A stretch of DNA of 64,000 nucleotides from an uncultured Spirochaetales bacterium. GTDB taxonomy: Bacteria > Spirochaetota > Spirochaetia > Sphaerochaetales > Sphaerochaetaceae. The DNA is taken from contig CAKQRI010000003.1 of NCBI GenBank assembly GCA_934271365.1, forward strand, positions 1-64,000, read 5' to 3'. Both the position numbers and the translations under genes were made by a program. The notes beneath the pieces were generated by a model. The model had not been told where the DNA came from and searched no databases. It worked only from the letters and a program-made list of their open reading frames with translations. The first letter of the stretch is position 1. Each line of letters begins with the position of its first letter. Of the stretch, positions 17,034 through 26,487 are shown one piece after another.

Positions 17034-18425
17034 ATGCCATATGATGAAATTGAGCCAATTTCAGTAAGTGATGCTGCTTCGCTGATTCAAGGAGTAATCA
17101 GTGAAAGTTTTTATCAGATATCAATAATAGGCGAAGTTGCTGGTTTTCGCCCTGCTTCATCCGGGCATTGGTACTTCAATCTGAAGGATAATGATGCAGT
17201 TATCGCAGCAGCAGTATTCAGATCCAACCAATTTGGCATGCCAAAAATCAAGGACGGAGATGAGGTCACAGCATCAGGCCGGATTGACTATTATGAAAAA
17301 GGTGGGAAAATAACATTCATCATTTCAAAGCTTACATTAAAAGGCGATGGAGAGCTTCTTGCACTTATTGAAAAGAGAAAAGAATATTATAAAAGTCTTG
17401 GATGGTTTGATATTGATAAGAAGAAGCAGATGCCTAAAGAAATCAGAGTTCTAGGCATAGTCACTTCAGCAACAGGAGCGGCGCTCCAAGACATACTGAA
17501 TATAACAAAAAGAAGAGCACCAGGCCTTAACATTCTCATCTTTCCATGTGCTGTACAGGGAGAAGGCGCAGATATAACAATAGCATCTAGAATCCGCCAG
17601 GCAAACAATTTTTCTGCATGTGATATTCTCATTGTAGGTCGGGGCGGAGGTAGCCAAGAAGATCTTGCATGCTTTTCTTCTGATGCGGTCATTGAAGCTA
17701 TACATGTAAGTGATATTCCTATAATCTCCGCTGTGGGGCATGAGATTGACTGGCCTATATCTGATTTTGCTGCAGATTTCAGAGCACCAACACCTTCAGC
17801 TGCAGCAGAACTTGCAACAGAAACAATATACAGGCGAAAAGAAAGGCTTGAAAAAGCAGAAGAAGCCATAAAAAGCATCCTCATAGCTAGAATTGAAAAA
17901 ACAATGAGAATGATTGCTGAAGCTTCAGGTGAGATAGAAATTCTAAGAGAAAAGATATTCAGGCTCTCTATGAGAATACCTGATGTCAGAACTCTTACGC
18001 TATTTCTGAAAAAAAGAATCGAGAATGCAGATTTCAGAGCAGCAATATCTTCCGATGATGCAGAGAACTCTTTCAGGAATAAGCTGAAAAACGAAAGTGA
18101 CAATTTCATACAGTCAATGGTAGATATAAATAGTGAAATGAAGTTTCGGATAAGCAATGCAGAAGCTTCCATCAGCACTATAAGAAAAGAATATGTCTAT
18201 CTCATGAAAACAAAGATTGAAAAAACATCAATCTCTCTGAAAGCAGTTTCCAGAGAGGTCAAGGGCCTATCGCCTCTTGCTATCCTTTCACGAGGATATG
18301 CTGTAGTTGAGAATGAAGATGGGAGTATTATAAGAGATTCCAAGAAAATAAAACCTGGAGATATTATAAAAACAAAACTATACAAAGGAGAATTCTACTC
18401 CGTTGTGAAGGAAGGACACAAATGA
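17034..18425 (+). CDS. xseA: Exodeoxyribonuclease VII large subunit
   Basis: A 463-residue XseA. It has an N-terminal OB fold (about residues 10-110; GEVAGFRPASSGHWYFNLKD), a catalytic core with GRGGGSQEDLACF and AVGHEIDWPISDFAADFRAPTPSAAAE, and a long C-terminal coiled coil. The ATG at 17034 was chosen because the earlier in-frame ATG at 16992 lies inside the ferredoxin terminator hairpin. No Shine-Dalgarno is present. It overlaps xseB by 4 bases. With XseB it degrades single-stranded DNA. Confidence 0.94.
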   Translation: MPYDEIEPISVSDAASLIQGVISESFYQISIIGEVAGFRPASSGHWYFNLKDNDAVIAAAVFRSNQFGMPKIKDGDEVTASGRIDYYEKGGKITFIISKLTLKGDGELLALIEKRKEYYKSLGWFDIDKKKQMPKEIRVLGIVTSATGAALQDILNITKRRAPGLNILIFPCAVQGEGADITIASRIRQANNFSACDILIVGRGGGSQEDLACFSSDAVIEAIHVSDIPIISAVGHEIDWPISDFAADFRAPTPSAAAELATETIYRRKERLEKAEEAIKSILIARIEKTMRMIAEASGEIEILREKIFRLSMRIPDVRTLTLFLKKRIENADFRAAISSDDAENSFRNKLKNESDNFIQSMVDINSEMKFRISNAEASISTIRKEYVYLMKTKIEKTSISLKAVSREVKGLSPLAILSRGYAVVENEDGSIIRDSKKIKPGDIIKTKLYKGEFYSVVKEGHK

Positions 18426-18640
18426 GTTTTGAAAGCGATCTGGAAAGACTTGAGGAAATAACAGAGCTTCTCAAAGATGAGAAGACCGGGCTAGAGGAAG
18501 CAATAAAGCTTTATGAAGAAGCTAATACGCTTTCAAAAAAACTGTCAAAAACATTGAAGGACATACAGAGAAAGGTTGAGAAAGTCACTAGCACTGATGA
18601 AGATATACTTGAAACAGAAGAAATAGAGGATGATAAATGA
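18422..18640 (+). CDS. xseB: Exodeoxyribonuclease VII small subunit
   Basis: A 72-residue helical hairpin. The family signature (FESDLERLEEITELLKDEKTGL, with LEEAIKLYEEA) is clear, and the C-terminal acidic tail is usual. It is encoded with ATGA-type overlaps to both xseA and purU. It forms the multi-copy partner of XseA. Confidence 0.94.
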   Translation: MSFESDLERLEEITELLKDEKTGLEEAIKLYEEANTLSKKLSKTLKDIQRKVEKVTSTDEDILETEEIEDDK

Positions 18641-19494
18641 CAAAGATTATATTCCTTCTACAGAGTGAAGATAGAAAAGGTCTGCTATCTGCTGCAGTCA
18701 ATTGGTTCTACAGTGAGGGCTTCAATATCCTGCACTGCCAGCAACACACAGACAGCTATGAGAATATGTATTATATGAGGATAGAGCTCGATGCTTCTGA
18801 CCTGAAGACAAGCAGAAGAGATTTAGAAAAGCAATTTTCTCTTTTTGCGGATTCAATGGGCTTTTCATGGTCTTGCCACTATTCAGATTATCTTCCACGA
18901 ATAGCAATACTAGTGTCAAAAACAAGCCACTGTCTTTATGATCTGATAAGCAGAAAGCTTGAAGGCGAGCTCAGATGTGAGATTCCTCTCATAATCTCTA
19001 ACCACCCAGAACTCGAGAAAGTTGCTAATCAGTTCAGAATTCCATACTACTACTTTCCTGTAGAAGAAAACAAAAGGTCTCAGGAGGAGAAGATATCAGA
19101 TCTTCTAAAGCGATTTGATATAGATCTTGTAGTGCTTGCTCGTTACATGCAGATTCTTTCACCTGAATTCACAGAAGAATGGAGCGGAAAGATAATAAAC
19201 ATACATCATGCTTTCCTTCCTGCATTCCAAGGAGCGAATCCTTATCTGAGAGCCTATCAGAGAGGAGTCAAAATGATTGGAGCTACTGCCCATTATGCAA
19301 CTGAAGACCTTGATAAAGGGCCTATCATTGAGCAGGATGTTGTAAGAGTCAATCATGAGCTCTCTCCGCAGGGGCTAAAGGAAGTCGGAAAGGATGTAGA
19401 AAAGCGTGTGCTAGCAACAGCTGTCAAAGCCCATCTTGAAAACAGGATAATAATCCACGATAACAGAACTATCGTATTCGGTGTTGAGAGATAG
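18637..19494 (+). CDS. purU: Formyltetrahydrofolate deformylase
   Basis: A 285-residue PurU. An N-terminal ACT domain (residues 1-80; ILLQSEDRKGLLSAAVNWFY) precedes a formyltransferase-fold domain. Catalytic residues are visible in INIHHAFLPAFQGANPY (histidine) and EDLDKGPIIEQ (aspartate). It hydrolyses 10-formyl-THF to THF and formate, balancing one-carbon pools. It overlaps xseB by 4 bases and overlaps the convergent pseudouridine synthase gene by 26 bases at its 3' end. Confidence 0.93.
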   Translation: MTKIIFLLQSEDRKGLLSAAVNWFYSEGFNILHCQQHTDSYENMYYMRIELDASDLKTSRRDLEKQFSLFADSMGFSWSCHYSDYLPRIAILVSKTSHCLYDLISRKLEGELRCEIPLIISNHPELEKVANQFRIPYYYFPVEENKRSQEEKISDLLKRFDIDLVVLARYMQILSPEFTEEWSGKIINIHHAFLPAFQGANPYLRAYQRGVKMIGATAHYATEDLDKGPIIEQDVVRVNHELSPQGLKEVGKDVEKRVLATAVKAHLENRIIIHDNRTIVFGVER

Positions 19495-20173
19495 TACCAA
19501 AGACTATCTCTCTCCCATCCTTTTCTGGAAAAGAAAGTCCAATAGCTTCAAGTCCAAAAACATCGGAGCGATCAGCACCATAAAGCACATCACCTACAAT
19601 TGCATGACCGCTCCATGCCATATGGCATCGGATCTGATGTCTGAATCCTCTTTTGAGTGAACAGATAAAGACATTCTCAGATTCATTTTCGACATAAGTA
19701 CTATATATCCGGCCAGTATGATGATACTTAGAACTATCTGTTACAGGGCGAACAGATGCGCCCTTCTTTCCATACGGCCTGAACTCCGATGATATAACCA
19801 AGCATGAAGCCACCGAAGGATTCTCAAATGGATACTTCGGAAAACCTTCCAGATTACAGTCCTTCTGGACAGTATTTACTCTATAGTATTTTATAAATAA
19901 ATCATTTATCTGCAGATTCTGCAGATAATCATAGCTCTTCTGATTTCTTGCAAATAAAACGAGCCCGGATGTTGGAGTATCTAAGCGATGAATTGCACTT
20001 CCTTCCCAAGGATTCCTTCCTGTTACTTCAAGGACCTCCGGATAAGCAGATGCAACCACGCCTAACAGAGTAAGAGTATCGGCATCCTGGTTCTTCAAAG
20101 GAACCGTAGGAATCCCTGACGGCTTATAAAATACAAGATAATCCTCGCTCTCACTTATAAGTTTACTTATCAC
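19469..20173 (-). CDS. RluA-type RNA pseudouridine synthase
   Basis: The catalytic aspartate lies in HRLDTPTSGLVLFARN, and RHQIRCHMAWSGHAIVGD is the conserved C-terminal block. There is no S4 domain. The open frame extends to an ATG at 20242, but that lies inside the preceding BI-1 gene, so GTG at 20173 (234 residues, 11-base overlap) is preferred; no good Shine-Dalgarno was seen, so the start is uncertain. The target site on rRNA or tRNA cannot be told from sequence. Confidence 0.87.
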   Translation of the reverse strand: MISKLISESEDYLVFYKPSGIPTVPLKNQDADTLTLLGVVASAYPEVLEVTGRNPWEGSAIHRLDTPTSGLVLFARNQKSYDYLQNLQINDLFIKYYRVNTVQKDCNLEGFPKYPFENPSVASCLVISSEFRPYGKKGASVRPVTDSSKYHHTGRIYSTYVENESENVFICSLKRGFRHQIRCHMAWSGHAIVGDVLYGADRSDVFGLEAIGLSFPEKDGREIVFGTISQHRIR

Positions 20174-20873
20174 GGGAGTTAGCGAAAATCCTAATGAAGT
20201 ACAGGAATATATTGATGAAATCAAGATAGATATCAAGAGCACCCATTATGGAAATCTTAGACAGTTCCTCTTCTGACATCTGGCTACCATATCTGTCATT
20301 CATTGCCTTAAGCTTGTTTGTGTCCCAAGCAGTGACTGCAGAGAAGATAACAATCCCTGCAATCGAGATTATATAATCTATTGCTAATGATCGCATAAAC
20401 AGGTTTATCAGGGAAGCAATCAGAACTGAAACAAGAGCTACAAGAAGCCAGCTACTCCACCTCTGTATAGATTTCTTTGTAAAAGATCCATATAATGCAG
20501 CAACAATGAATACAACTGCAGTAGAAACGAATGCTCTCTCCATTATTCCAGTTCCAACAAAAACAGAAACAATTGTTGAGAATGTGACTCCTGTAAGTGC
20601 AGAATAACCTAAAAAGCAACCAATTGCTGCGCCTACTGACATCCGCTCAACTCTAGCAGAAAGAAAGAACACAATGCCAATCTGAAACACAGCAAGAAGA
20701 ATCATTACAAATGCATTGGAAGCAACATAACGAAGAAGCATTTCTGAGGATGCAACAAAAAAAGCAACCAAAGCCGTGACAAGAAGTCCTACAGACATCC
20801 ACATATATACTTTTCTTAAGAAAAGGTTCTCCCGAGCACTGACGCTGCTTAACACATTATCTTTATTAAACAT
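20163..20873 (-). CDS. Bax inhibitor-1 (BI-1/YbhL) family membrane protein
   Basis: A 236-residue protein with seven predicted membrane segments. The family marks are the N-terminal FLRKVYMWMSVGLL, the TM segment with GTGIMERAFVSTAVVF, and the C-terminal SIMGALDIYLDFINIFLYFIRIF containing the conserved aspartate pair region. The start ATG at 20873 follows AAAGGAGATTTTC; an upstream ATG at 20912 has no ribosome site. Bacterial members are proposed calcium/pH-responsive channels; that role is not shown here. Confidence 0.92.
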   Translation of the reverse strand: MFNKDNVLSSVSARENLFLRKVYMWMSVGLLVTALVAFFVASSEMLLRYVASNAFVMILLAVFQIGIVFFLSARVERMSVGAAIGCFLGYSALTGVTFSTIVSVFVGTGIMERAFVSTAVVFIVAALYGSFTKKSIQRWSSWLLVALVSVLIASLINLFMRSLAIDYIISIAGIVIFSAVTAWDTNKLKAMNDRYGSQMSEEELSKISIMGALDIYLDFINIFLYFIRIFANSRDK

Positions 20874-20999
20874 ATGAAAATCTCCTCTTTTTAATATATC
20901 ATAAGATAGCACTATTTCTTATAGCTTTGCATATTCTTCAACAAAAATACATTTACATTCATGTTTTCCTTTATTATTCTCAAAAAAAAGGAGACATAT

Positions 21000-21455
21000 A
21001 TGCTAAAATCAGGTTCAATTGCACCAGACTTCACACTAAAGAATGAAAAAGGCGAAGACATAACATTATCATCATTCAGAGGTCATAAAGTGATTGTATA
21101 CTTCTATCCTAAGGATAGTACACCAGGCTGCACAAAAGAAGCCTGTTCATTCAGAGACAGAAAGGAGATGCTGGATACAGAAGGATTTATAGTTTTAGGA
21201 ATCAGCAAAGACAGTACTGCATCTCATATGAAATTCATAGAAAAGCAAAATCTGAACTTCATGCTGCTATCAGATCCAGAATGCTCTGTAATCTCAGAAT
21301 ATGAGGCATGGGGAGAGAAATCACTATATGGTAAGAAATACATGGGTATAATACGCTCAACATATGTCATAGATGAAAATGGAATAATTCTTAAAACCTA
21401 CGACAAAGTGAAAGTAGCAACCCATGCATCAGATATCCTCAGCGATTTCTCATAA
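21000..21455 (+). CDS. bcp: Thioredoxin-dependent peroxiredoxin, Bcp/PrxQ type
   Basis: A 151-residue peroxiredoxin. The peroxidatic cysteine is in YPKDSTPGCTKEAC, with the resolving cysteine five residues later, as in the PrxQ class. It begins LKSGSIAPDFTLKNEKGE, the expected N-terminus. The ATG at 21000 has AAGGAG seven bases upstream, and is preferred to an ATG at 20961. It is divergent from the BI-1 gene and convergent with the UPF0210 gene (3-base gap). Confidence 0.94.
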   Translation: MLKSGSIAPDFTLKNEKGEDITLSSFRGHKVIVYFYPKDSTPGCTKEACSFRDRKEMLDTEGFIVLGISKDSTASHMKFIEKQNLNFMLLSDPECSVISEYEAWGEKSLYGKKYMGIIRSTYVIDENGIILKTYDKVKVATHASDILSDFS

Positions 21456-21458
21456 ATG

Positions 21459-22823
21459 CTAATTCTTGAAGCTATGTACAGGGGCCGGTATTCTCCCGCC
21501 TCTGGATACAAATGCTTCAGATGAATACTCACTGACTTTCATTATAGGAGCATAACCAAGAAGACCACCAAACTCAGCACTTTCTCCTACATCTTTTCCG
21601 ATTACAGGAATAATCCTGACAGCTGTAGTCTTCTGGTTTATCATTCCTATTGCCATTTCATCTGCAATTATTCCTGAAATCGTTGAGCAATTTGTCTTTC
21701 CTGGAATTGCTATCATATCAAGCCCAACTGAACAGACTGAAGTCATAGCTTCAAGCTTCTCTAGTGAAAGAGCACCAGAATTCACAGAGTCTATCATTCC
21801 ATGATCTTCTGATACCGGTATAAAAGCTCCTGATAAGCCACCTACATAGCTTGAAGCCATAATACCGCCCTTTTTTACCTGATCATTTAAAAGAGCCAAG
21901 GCCGCAGTAGTTCCAGGTGCTCCGACTTTCTCAACACCAATTGATTCCAGAATCTCTGCTATAGAATCCCCAACTGCTGGAGTCGGAGCCAAAGATAAAT
22001 CAACTATTCCATAAGGGATTCCAAGTCTTCTTGAAGCTTCTCCTGCAACGAGCTGGCCAAGTCTAGTAACCTTAAATGCCGTTTTTTTGATTGTATCAGC
22101 AAGAATGCCGAAGTCCTTGCCTCTTACACTATCCACAGCTGTCTTTATCACCCCCGGACCAGAAACTCCGACGTTAATGACAGCATCACATTCAGTTACA
22201 CCATGAAAAGCACCAGCCATGAATGGATTATCATCCGGAGCATTGCAGAATACAACAAGCTTTGCGCATCCTATAGAATCTCTTTCCTTCGTCCGTTCTG
22301 CCGTTTCTTTTATTATTCTCCCCATAAGTTTCACAGCATCCATATTGATTCCTGTTTTGGTAGAGCCAAGATTCACGGATGAGCATACACGCTCTGTTTT
22401 TGAAAGTGCTTCTGGAATAGATTTTATAAGCAATTCCTCAGCATTTGTCATTCCCTTTGCAGGAAGAGCTGAGTATCCACCTATAAAATTAACACCAATT
22501 GAATCAGCTGCTCTATCAAGAGCCTCTGCAAGAATACTGAAATCTGCTTCATCTCTGCATGCAGATGCACCAATAATTGCCATAGGAGTTACAGATACTC
22601 TCTTATTTACAATTGGAATGGCAAATTCCCTCTCTAAATCATGACCAACAGATACAAGATTCTCTGCAACAGATGTGATCTTATCGTAAATATTCCTTTC
22701 AAGCTTTTTCAGATCATCTGATATACAATCAAGGAGGGAAATACCAAGAGTGATTGTGCGGACATCAAGATTCTCCTTCTCTATCATCTGATTTGTTTCA
22801 ATTACTTCTCTCAGATTAATCAT
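21459..22823 (-). CDS. UPF0210 (PFL family) protein of unknown function
   Basis: A 454-residue member of the UPF0210/DUF711 family. Glycine-rich segments such as INVGVSGPGV and IPGKTNCSTISGIIADEMAIGMIN match it. The family is related in fold to pyruvate formate-lyase-like proteins, but I see no glycyl-radical motif and no function is known. The ATG at 22823 overlaps the upstream gene stop as TGATG. The UPF0237-UPF0210 pair is a recurrent gene couple in many bacteria. Confidence 0.9.
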   Translation of the reverse strand: MINLREVIETNQMIEKENLDVRTITLGISLLDCISDDLKKLERNIYDKITSVAENLVSVGHDLEREFAIPIVNKRVSVTPMAIIGASACRDEADFSILAEALDRAADSIGVNFIGGYSALPAKGMTNAEELLIKSIPEALSKTERVCSSVNLGSTKTGINMDAVKLMGRIIKETAERTKERDSIGCAKLVVFCNAPDDNPFMAGAFHGVTECDAVINVGVSGPGVIKTAVDSVRGKDFGILADTIKKTAFKVTRLGQLVAGEASRRLGIPYGIVDLSLAPTPAVGDSIAEILESIGVEKVGAPGTTAALALLNDQVKKGGIMASSYVGGLSGAFIPVSEDHGMIDSVNSGALSLEKLEAMTSVCSVGLDMIAIPGKTNCSTISGIIADEMAIGMINQKTTAVRIIPVIGKDVGESAEFGGLLGYAPIMKVSEYSSEAFVSRGGRIPAPVHSFKN

Positions 22824-23101
22824 CACACCCTCTGCATTAATGAGAAGATCTCTTCTCTCTGAAGCTTAACTATAACGCCGATGCTTTTACCAAGTGCCTC
22901 AAGTTCCTCACTCAGAGACAGAAAAGCCTTTGACGATAAAGATGCGTCAACAATCATCATCATATTGAAAAAGCCATCAACAATAGTCTGTGAAATATCA
23001 AGTATATTTACATTATTGTCACTTAAGAATGTACAGATCTTAGCGATAATCCCAACCTGGTCCTTACCTACAACAGTTATGATTGATTTTGAATTAGCCA
23101 T
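22823..23101 (-). CDS. UPF0237 ACT-domain protein
   Basis: A 92-residue single ACT domain (SIITVVGKDQVGIIAKICTF, then NVNILDISQTIVDGFFNMMM), the small UPF0237 family. The start at 23101 follows AAGGGAGATTTCG; the longer frame from 23245 would include non-family sequence. It is probably a ligand-binding partner of the downstream UPF0210 protein, with which it is coupled by a one-base stop/start overlap. The ligand is unknown. Confidence 0.92.
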   Translation of the reverse strand: MANSKSIITVVGKDQVGIIAKICTFLSDNNVNILDISQTIVDGFFNMMMIVDASLSSKAFLSLSEELEALGKSIGVIVKLQREEIFSLMQRV

Positions 23102-23151
23102 TTTCGAAATCTCCCTTATGATATAATTCCATAATGAAGGTAAAAAAGAAA

Positions 23152-23181
23152 CAAAAAATAGCACCTTTTCCAAGATGCTAT
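23152..23181 (-). terminator. Intrinsic terminator of the DksA-type gene
   Basis: On the minus strand GATAGCATC pairs with GGTGCTAT (8 bp including a G-U) around a short loop, followed by TTTTTT. It begins 28 bases after the dksA-like stop and separates it from the UPF0237 gene. Confidence 0.7.
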
Positions 23182-23208
23182 CAAAAAAAAATAAAACTAT
23201 GCAATAAC

Positions 23209-23553
23209 TTACATTCTCTCCTGTCTTTCCTTGCACTCTACGCAAAGAACAGCAGAAGGTATGGCCCTAAGTCTACCCTCTGGTATTTTCCTTCCACACT
23301 GCAGGCAATAACCATATTTACCATCCTTTATCCGCTGCAAAGCAGCCTCAATTGCCTTCAGTCTTCTCTGATCCATTGCATTGAAGATTTCTAGCTTATC
23401 ATGGTCGTTTACATCACTTGCCTGATCACTTTCATCACCATTAGTTCCATTATTCTCATTCTTGAGCCTATCCTCATCACCCTTAAGCTTCTCTAAGATT
23501 GATGCTCTCTCAGCTTCAAGCTTATCTTTCATTTCCAATGTAAATGCATCCAT
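23209..23553 (-). CDS. DksA/TraR C4-type zinc-finger protein
   Basis: A 114-residue protein with a long N-terminal coiled-coil region and a C-terminal C4 zinc finger (YCLQCGRKIPEGRL, then CVECKERQ). The four cysteines are all present. The DxxDxA tip motif of true DksA is replaced by an acidic Asp/Asn-rich stretch (GDESDQASDVNDHDK), which still carries paired aspartates. It likely binds the RNA polymerase secondary channel or acts as a general stress regulator. The start at 23553 follows GGAGGAAGCG. Confidence 0.88.
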   Translation of the reverse strand: MDAFTLEMKDKLEAERASILEKLKGDEDRLKNENNGTNGDESDQASDVNDHDKLEIFNAMDQRRLKAIEAALQRIKDGKYGYCLQCGRKIPEGRLRAIPSAVLCVECKERQERM

Positions 23554-23688
23554 AACGCTTCCTCCGATATGAATTTTCAACGTTAGGTAAATATCATACA
23601 GAAAAACATGAACGTCAACATGTTTTATCTATTAAAATGTAAAATTTCAGTAAAAAACCGCGTATTCATAATATTGGCAGGAATAAGA

Positions 23689-23716
23689 TAGACAAAACAA
23701 AATAGTTGTTTAAACT
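23689..23716 (+). promoter_or_regulatory. Candidate promoter for a leaderless PHP-gene transcript
   Basis: TAGACA (23689-23694), a 16-base spacer, then TAAACT (23711-23716), six bases before the ATG. An 8-bp inverted repeat AAATAGTT-GTTTA-AACTATTT (23700-23720) covers the -10 box. There is no Shine-Dalgarno. Confidence 0.4.
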
Positions 23717-23722
23717 ATTTGC

Positions 23723-24553
23723 ATGATCTTCAGACAGAATCTCCATACTCATTCTATATATTGTGATGGAAAAGACTCTCCTAGGAGTATTATAGAAACA
23801 GCAATAAATATAGGTCTCAAATCAATAGGATTCTCCGCGCATTCATACACAGGCTTGGCTTTTGATGAAAGTGCAATTAAAAGAGATAAAATAAGGCAAT
23901 ATATATACGAAATAAAAGCACTGAAAGAAGAATATAGAGACAGAATAAAAATCTATACAGGTTTCGAATATGATAGCAGAGCAATAGATCAAGCAGAAGA
24001 TCAATATGCTAAATCTGACATCGATTATTCGATAGGCTCCGTACATATACTATACTATAAAGGACAGTATTTCATTGCAGATTATTCTAAAGAACTGCTT
24101 GACAGTGCAATAGATTTTTTTGGATCTGAAAAGAAAATGGCGCTGAATTTCTTTGAAGAAGTTGTTAGATTTGCCTACATGTCAGACTACAGCATAACAG
24201 GGCACTTTGACCTTATTGAAAAATTCTCAGAAAAAGGTGGTGTCTGCTTATCAGAAAAGCCTTGGTATAGAAAAATGGCAATAGAAGCGATTGATGCTGT
24301 TGCATCTACAGGAAAAATATTTGAAGTGAACACTGGAGCTATGGCAAGAGGATATCGGACACACCCATATCCTGCAGATTTTCTATTATACCATCTGAAA
24401 GATATTGGAGCTCATATCACTATCTCCTCTGATTGCCATGATAGAAACAATATTATTTATGGCTTTGAAATGACAGAGAATCTTCTCAGAAAAATCGGAT
24501 TCTCAGAGCTATATGAACTTACAGATAACGGCTTTCTACCTTGCAGTTTATAA
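23723..24553 (+). CDS. PHP-domain phosphoesterase, HisK-type histidinol-phosphatase family
   Basis: A 276-residue PHP metal-dependent hydrolase. Metal ligands are visible in order: NLHTHSIYCDG, GFSAHS, GFEYD, GSVH, TGHFD, EVNTG and SSDCHD. The family includes HisK-type histidinol-phosphate phosphatases, but no his gene is nearby, so another phosphate ester is possible. The ATG has no Shine-Dalgarno; a -10-like TAAACT ends six bases upstream. Convergent with ftsH. Confidence 0.85.
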   Translation: MIFRQNLHTHSIYCDGKDSPRSIIETAINIGLKSIGFSAHSYTGLAFDESAIKRDKIRQYIYEIKALKEEYRDRIKIYTGFEYDSRAIDQAEDQYAKSDIDYSIGSVHILYYKGQYFIADYSKELLDSAIDFFGSEKKMALNFFEEVVRFAYMSDYSITGHFDLIEKFSEKGGVCLSEKPWYRKMAIEAIDAVASTGKIFEVNTGAMARGYRTHPYPADFLLYHLKDIGAHITISSDCHDRNNIIYGFEMTENLLRKIGFSELYELTDNGFLPCSL

Positions 24554-24576
24554 AAATGGGGACTATGAAAGTCCCC
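24551..24576 (-). terminator. Intrinsic terminator of the ftsH transcript
   Basis: A perfect 7-bp stem GGGGACT/AGTCCCC with a 5-base loop, followed on the minus strand by ATTTTTA. It lies 10 bases after the ftsH stop. Confidence 0.8.
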
Positions 24577-24586
24577 AGTCTGAATT

Positions 24587-26431
24587 CTAATTAAGAAGCT
24601 TCGTCTCATTGAGAATCCGCATGAATTCTTCTCCAGTGATTGTCTCCTTCTTATAAAGATATTCGCTCGCTTCATCAAGCTTTTCCCTATTCTCCTTAAG
24701 CATGGCCACAGCCTTCTTATATTGAGCATCAATTATTTCTCTGACTTTCTTATCTATCAAAGTCCTTGTCTCAGGAGAGCATGCAGAACTTGTATCTCCT
24801 CCTAGGTACTGGTTATCTACAGTCTCAAGCGCAACAAAACCGAATTCATCAGTCATGCCATACTGCGTAATCATAGCCTTTGCTATCTTAGTTGCCTGCT
24901 CTATATCATTCGATGCACCTGTTGTTATTGAACCGAATACGACTTCCTCCGCAGCTCTTCCACCAGTAATAGTTGCAATCTTATTTTCAAGCTCTGTTTT
25001 TGTATAAAGATAGTGGTTTCCCTCTTCCACCTGCATTGTATAGCCAAGTGCACCTGAAGTTCTTGGTACAATCGTTATTTTCTGAACAGGAGCCGAATGT
25101 GACTGCAATGCCGCAACCATTGCATGGCCAATCTCATGATAAGCAACTATCTTCTTCTCCTGATCAGACATTATTGCATTCTTCTTCTGATATCCAGCAA
25201 TTACGACTTCAATGGATTCTTCCATATCTGCCTCTGATACAAGGGTCCTATTATCCCTAACAGCCCTCAGAGCTGCTTCATTAACAATGTTGGCGAGTTC
25301 CGCACCAGATGCACCAGATGCCATCCTTGCAATCTTTAAATAATCGATATTGCCATCTGTCTTAATCTTTGCAGCATGAACCTTAAGTATGGCCTCTCTT
25401 CCGAGAAGATCAGGAAGCTCTACCGGTACACGCCTATCAAATCGGCCAGGCCTTGTAAGAGCAGGATCAAGTGATTCTGGCCTGTTTGTAGCTGCCAGAA
25501 TCACAACACCTGTATTGCCCTCAAATCCATCCATCTCCGTAAGAAGCTGATTTAGAGTCTGCTCTCTCTCATCGTTACCTCCGTACTGACCGCCTGAACG
25601 CTTCATGCCTATTGCATCAATCTCATCGATGAACACAATGCAAGGAGCTTTTTCTTTAGCCTGAGAAAATAAATCTCTCACCTTAGATGCTCCCATTCCA
25701 ACAAACATTTCAACAAATTCAGAGCCTGAAATAGAAAAGAATGGAACATTAGCTTCGCCCGCAACAGCCTTTGCCAGCATAGTCTTACCTGTTCCTGGAG
25801 GGCCAACTAGCAAAATGCCTTTTGGCATCTTGGCTCCAATTTCCTTATATTTAGAAGGATCATGGAGAAAGTTAACGATCTCTGAAAGGTTTTCCTTAGC
25901 TTCATCCTCTCCTGCAACATCGGAGAATTTTATGGAACCATCCTGGCTAGGAACATATACTCTTGCTCCGCTGTTTCCTCCTCCGCCGAATATCATACTG
26001 TTTTTCCCGCCAGCATTCTTCATAATGCGTTTTGAGATAAGATTTCCAAGAAGCATGAAAATAAAGACAGGAATAATCCATGATAGAAGGAAAGACACAA
26101 TAGGACTCTGCTGCTCTACAATCTCGCCATAAAAGCTTACATCTGCATCATATAGACGCTTTGTAAGATCAGGATCATTGACCATTCCAACTTTATAAAC
26201 CTTTGTATTGGACTTATCTGTAAATATAATGCAGTTCTCATTTGCTCTTATCTCGACAGAACCAATCTCATTGTCTTCTGTCATTGTTATGAAAGTACCA
26301 TAATCGACCTGAATTACCTGTCTAGATACTATCCAAGGTGTCAACACTGAATTTACCAGCATGAGAACAACCAGTGCAATCAGATAGAAAGTGATAAGTG
26401 GAGTCTTGTTATTGTTTTCTTTCTTCTCCAT
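24587..26431 (-). CDS. ftsH: ATP-dependent zinc metalloprotease FtsH
   Basis: A 614-residue membrane AAA protease. TM1 is at about residues 13-34 and TM2 at about 110-132 around a small periplasmic domain. Walker A is GPPGTGKT at 210-217, Walker B is CIVFIDEIDAIG, and the zinc site is HEIGH at 432-436. It degrades misassembled membrane and regulatory proteins. It is downstream of the pst-pho genes and a 42-residue membrane microprotein on the same strand, so it may share their transcript. Confidence 0.97.
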   Translation of the reverse strand: MEKKENNNKTPLITFYLIALVVLMLVNSVLTPWIVSRQVIQVDYGTFITMTEDNEIGSVEIRANENCIIFTDKSNTKVYKVGMVNDPDLTKRLYDADVSFYGEIVEQQSPIVSFLLSWIIPVFIFMLLGNLISKRIMKNAGGKNSMIFGGGGNSGARVYVPSQDGSIKFSDVAGEDEAKENLSEIVNFLHDPSKYKEIGAKMPKGILLVGPPGTGKTMLAKAVAGEANVPFFSISGSEFVEMFVGMGASKVRDLFSQAKEKAPCIVFIDEIDAIGMKRSGGQYGGNDEREQTLNQLLTEMDGFEGNTGVVILAATNRPESLDPALTRPGRFDRRVPVELPDLLGREAILKVHAAKIKTDGNIDYLKIARMASGASGAELANIVNEAALRAVRDNRTLVSEADMEESIEVVIAGYQKKNAIMSDQEKKIVAYHEIGHAMVAALQSHSAPVQKITIVPRTSGALGYTMQVEEGNHYLYTKTELENKIATITGGRAAEEVVFGSITTGASNDIEQATKIAKAMITQYGMTDEFGFVALETVDNQYLGGDTSSACSPETRTLIDKKVREIIDAQYKKAVAMLKENREKLDEASEYLYKKETITGEEFMRILNETKLLN

Positions 26432-26487
26432 AGAATCCTCCGCAATAACATCAATATAATAAAGAAAAACAGTATCAGGGTAACTAA

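Noticed and set aside
17387..18178. 263-residue open frame antisense to xseA
   Set aside because: It is entirely inside xseA, is rich in Ser/Ala/Leu as expected from the reverse of a biased coding frame, and has no ribosome site or family match.
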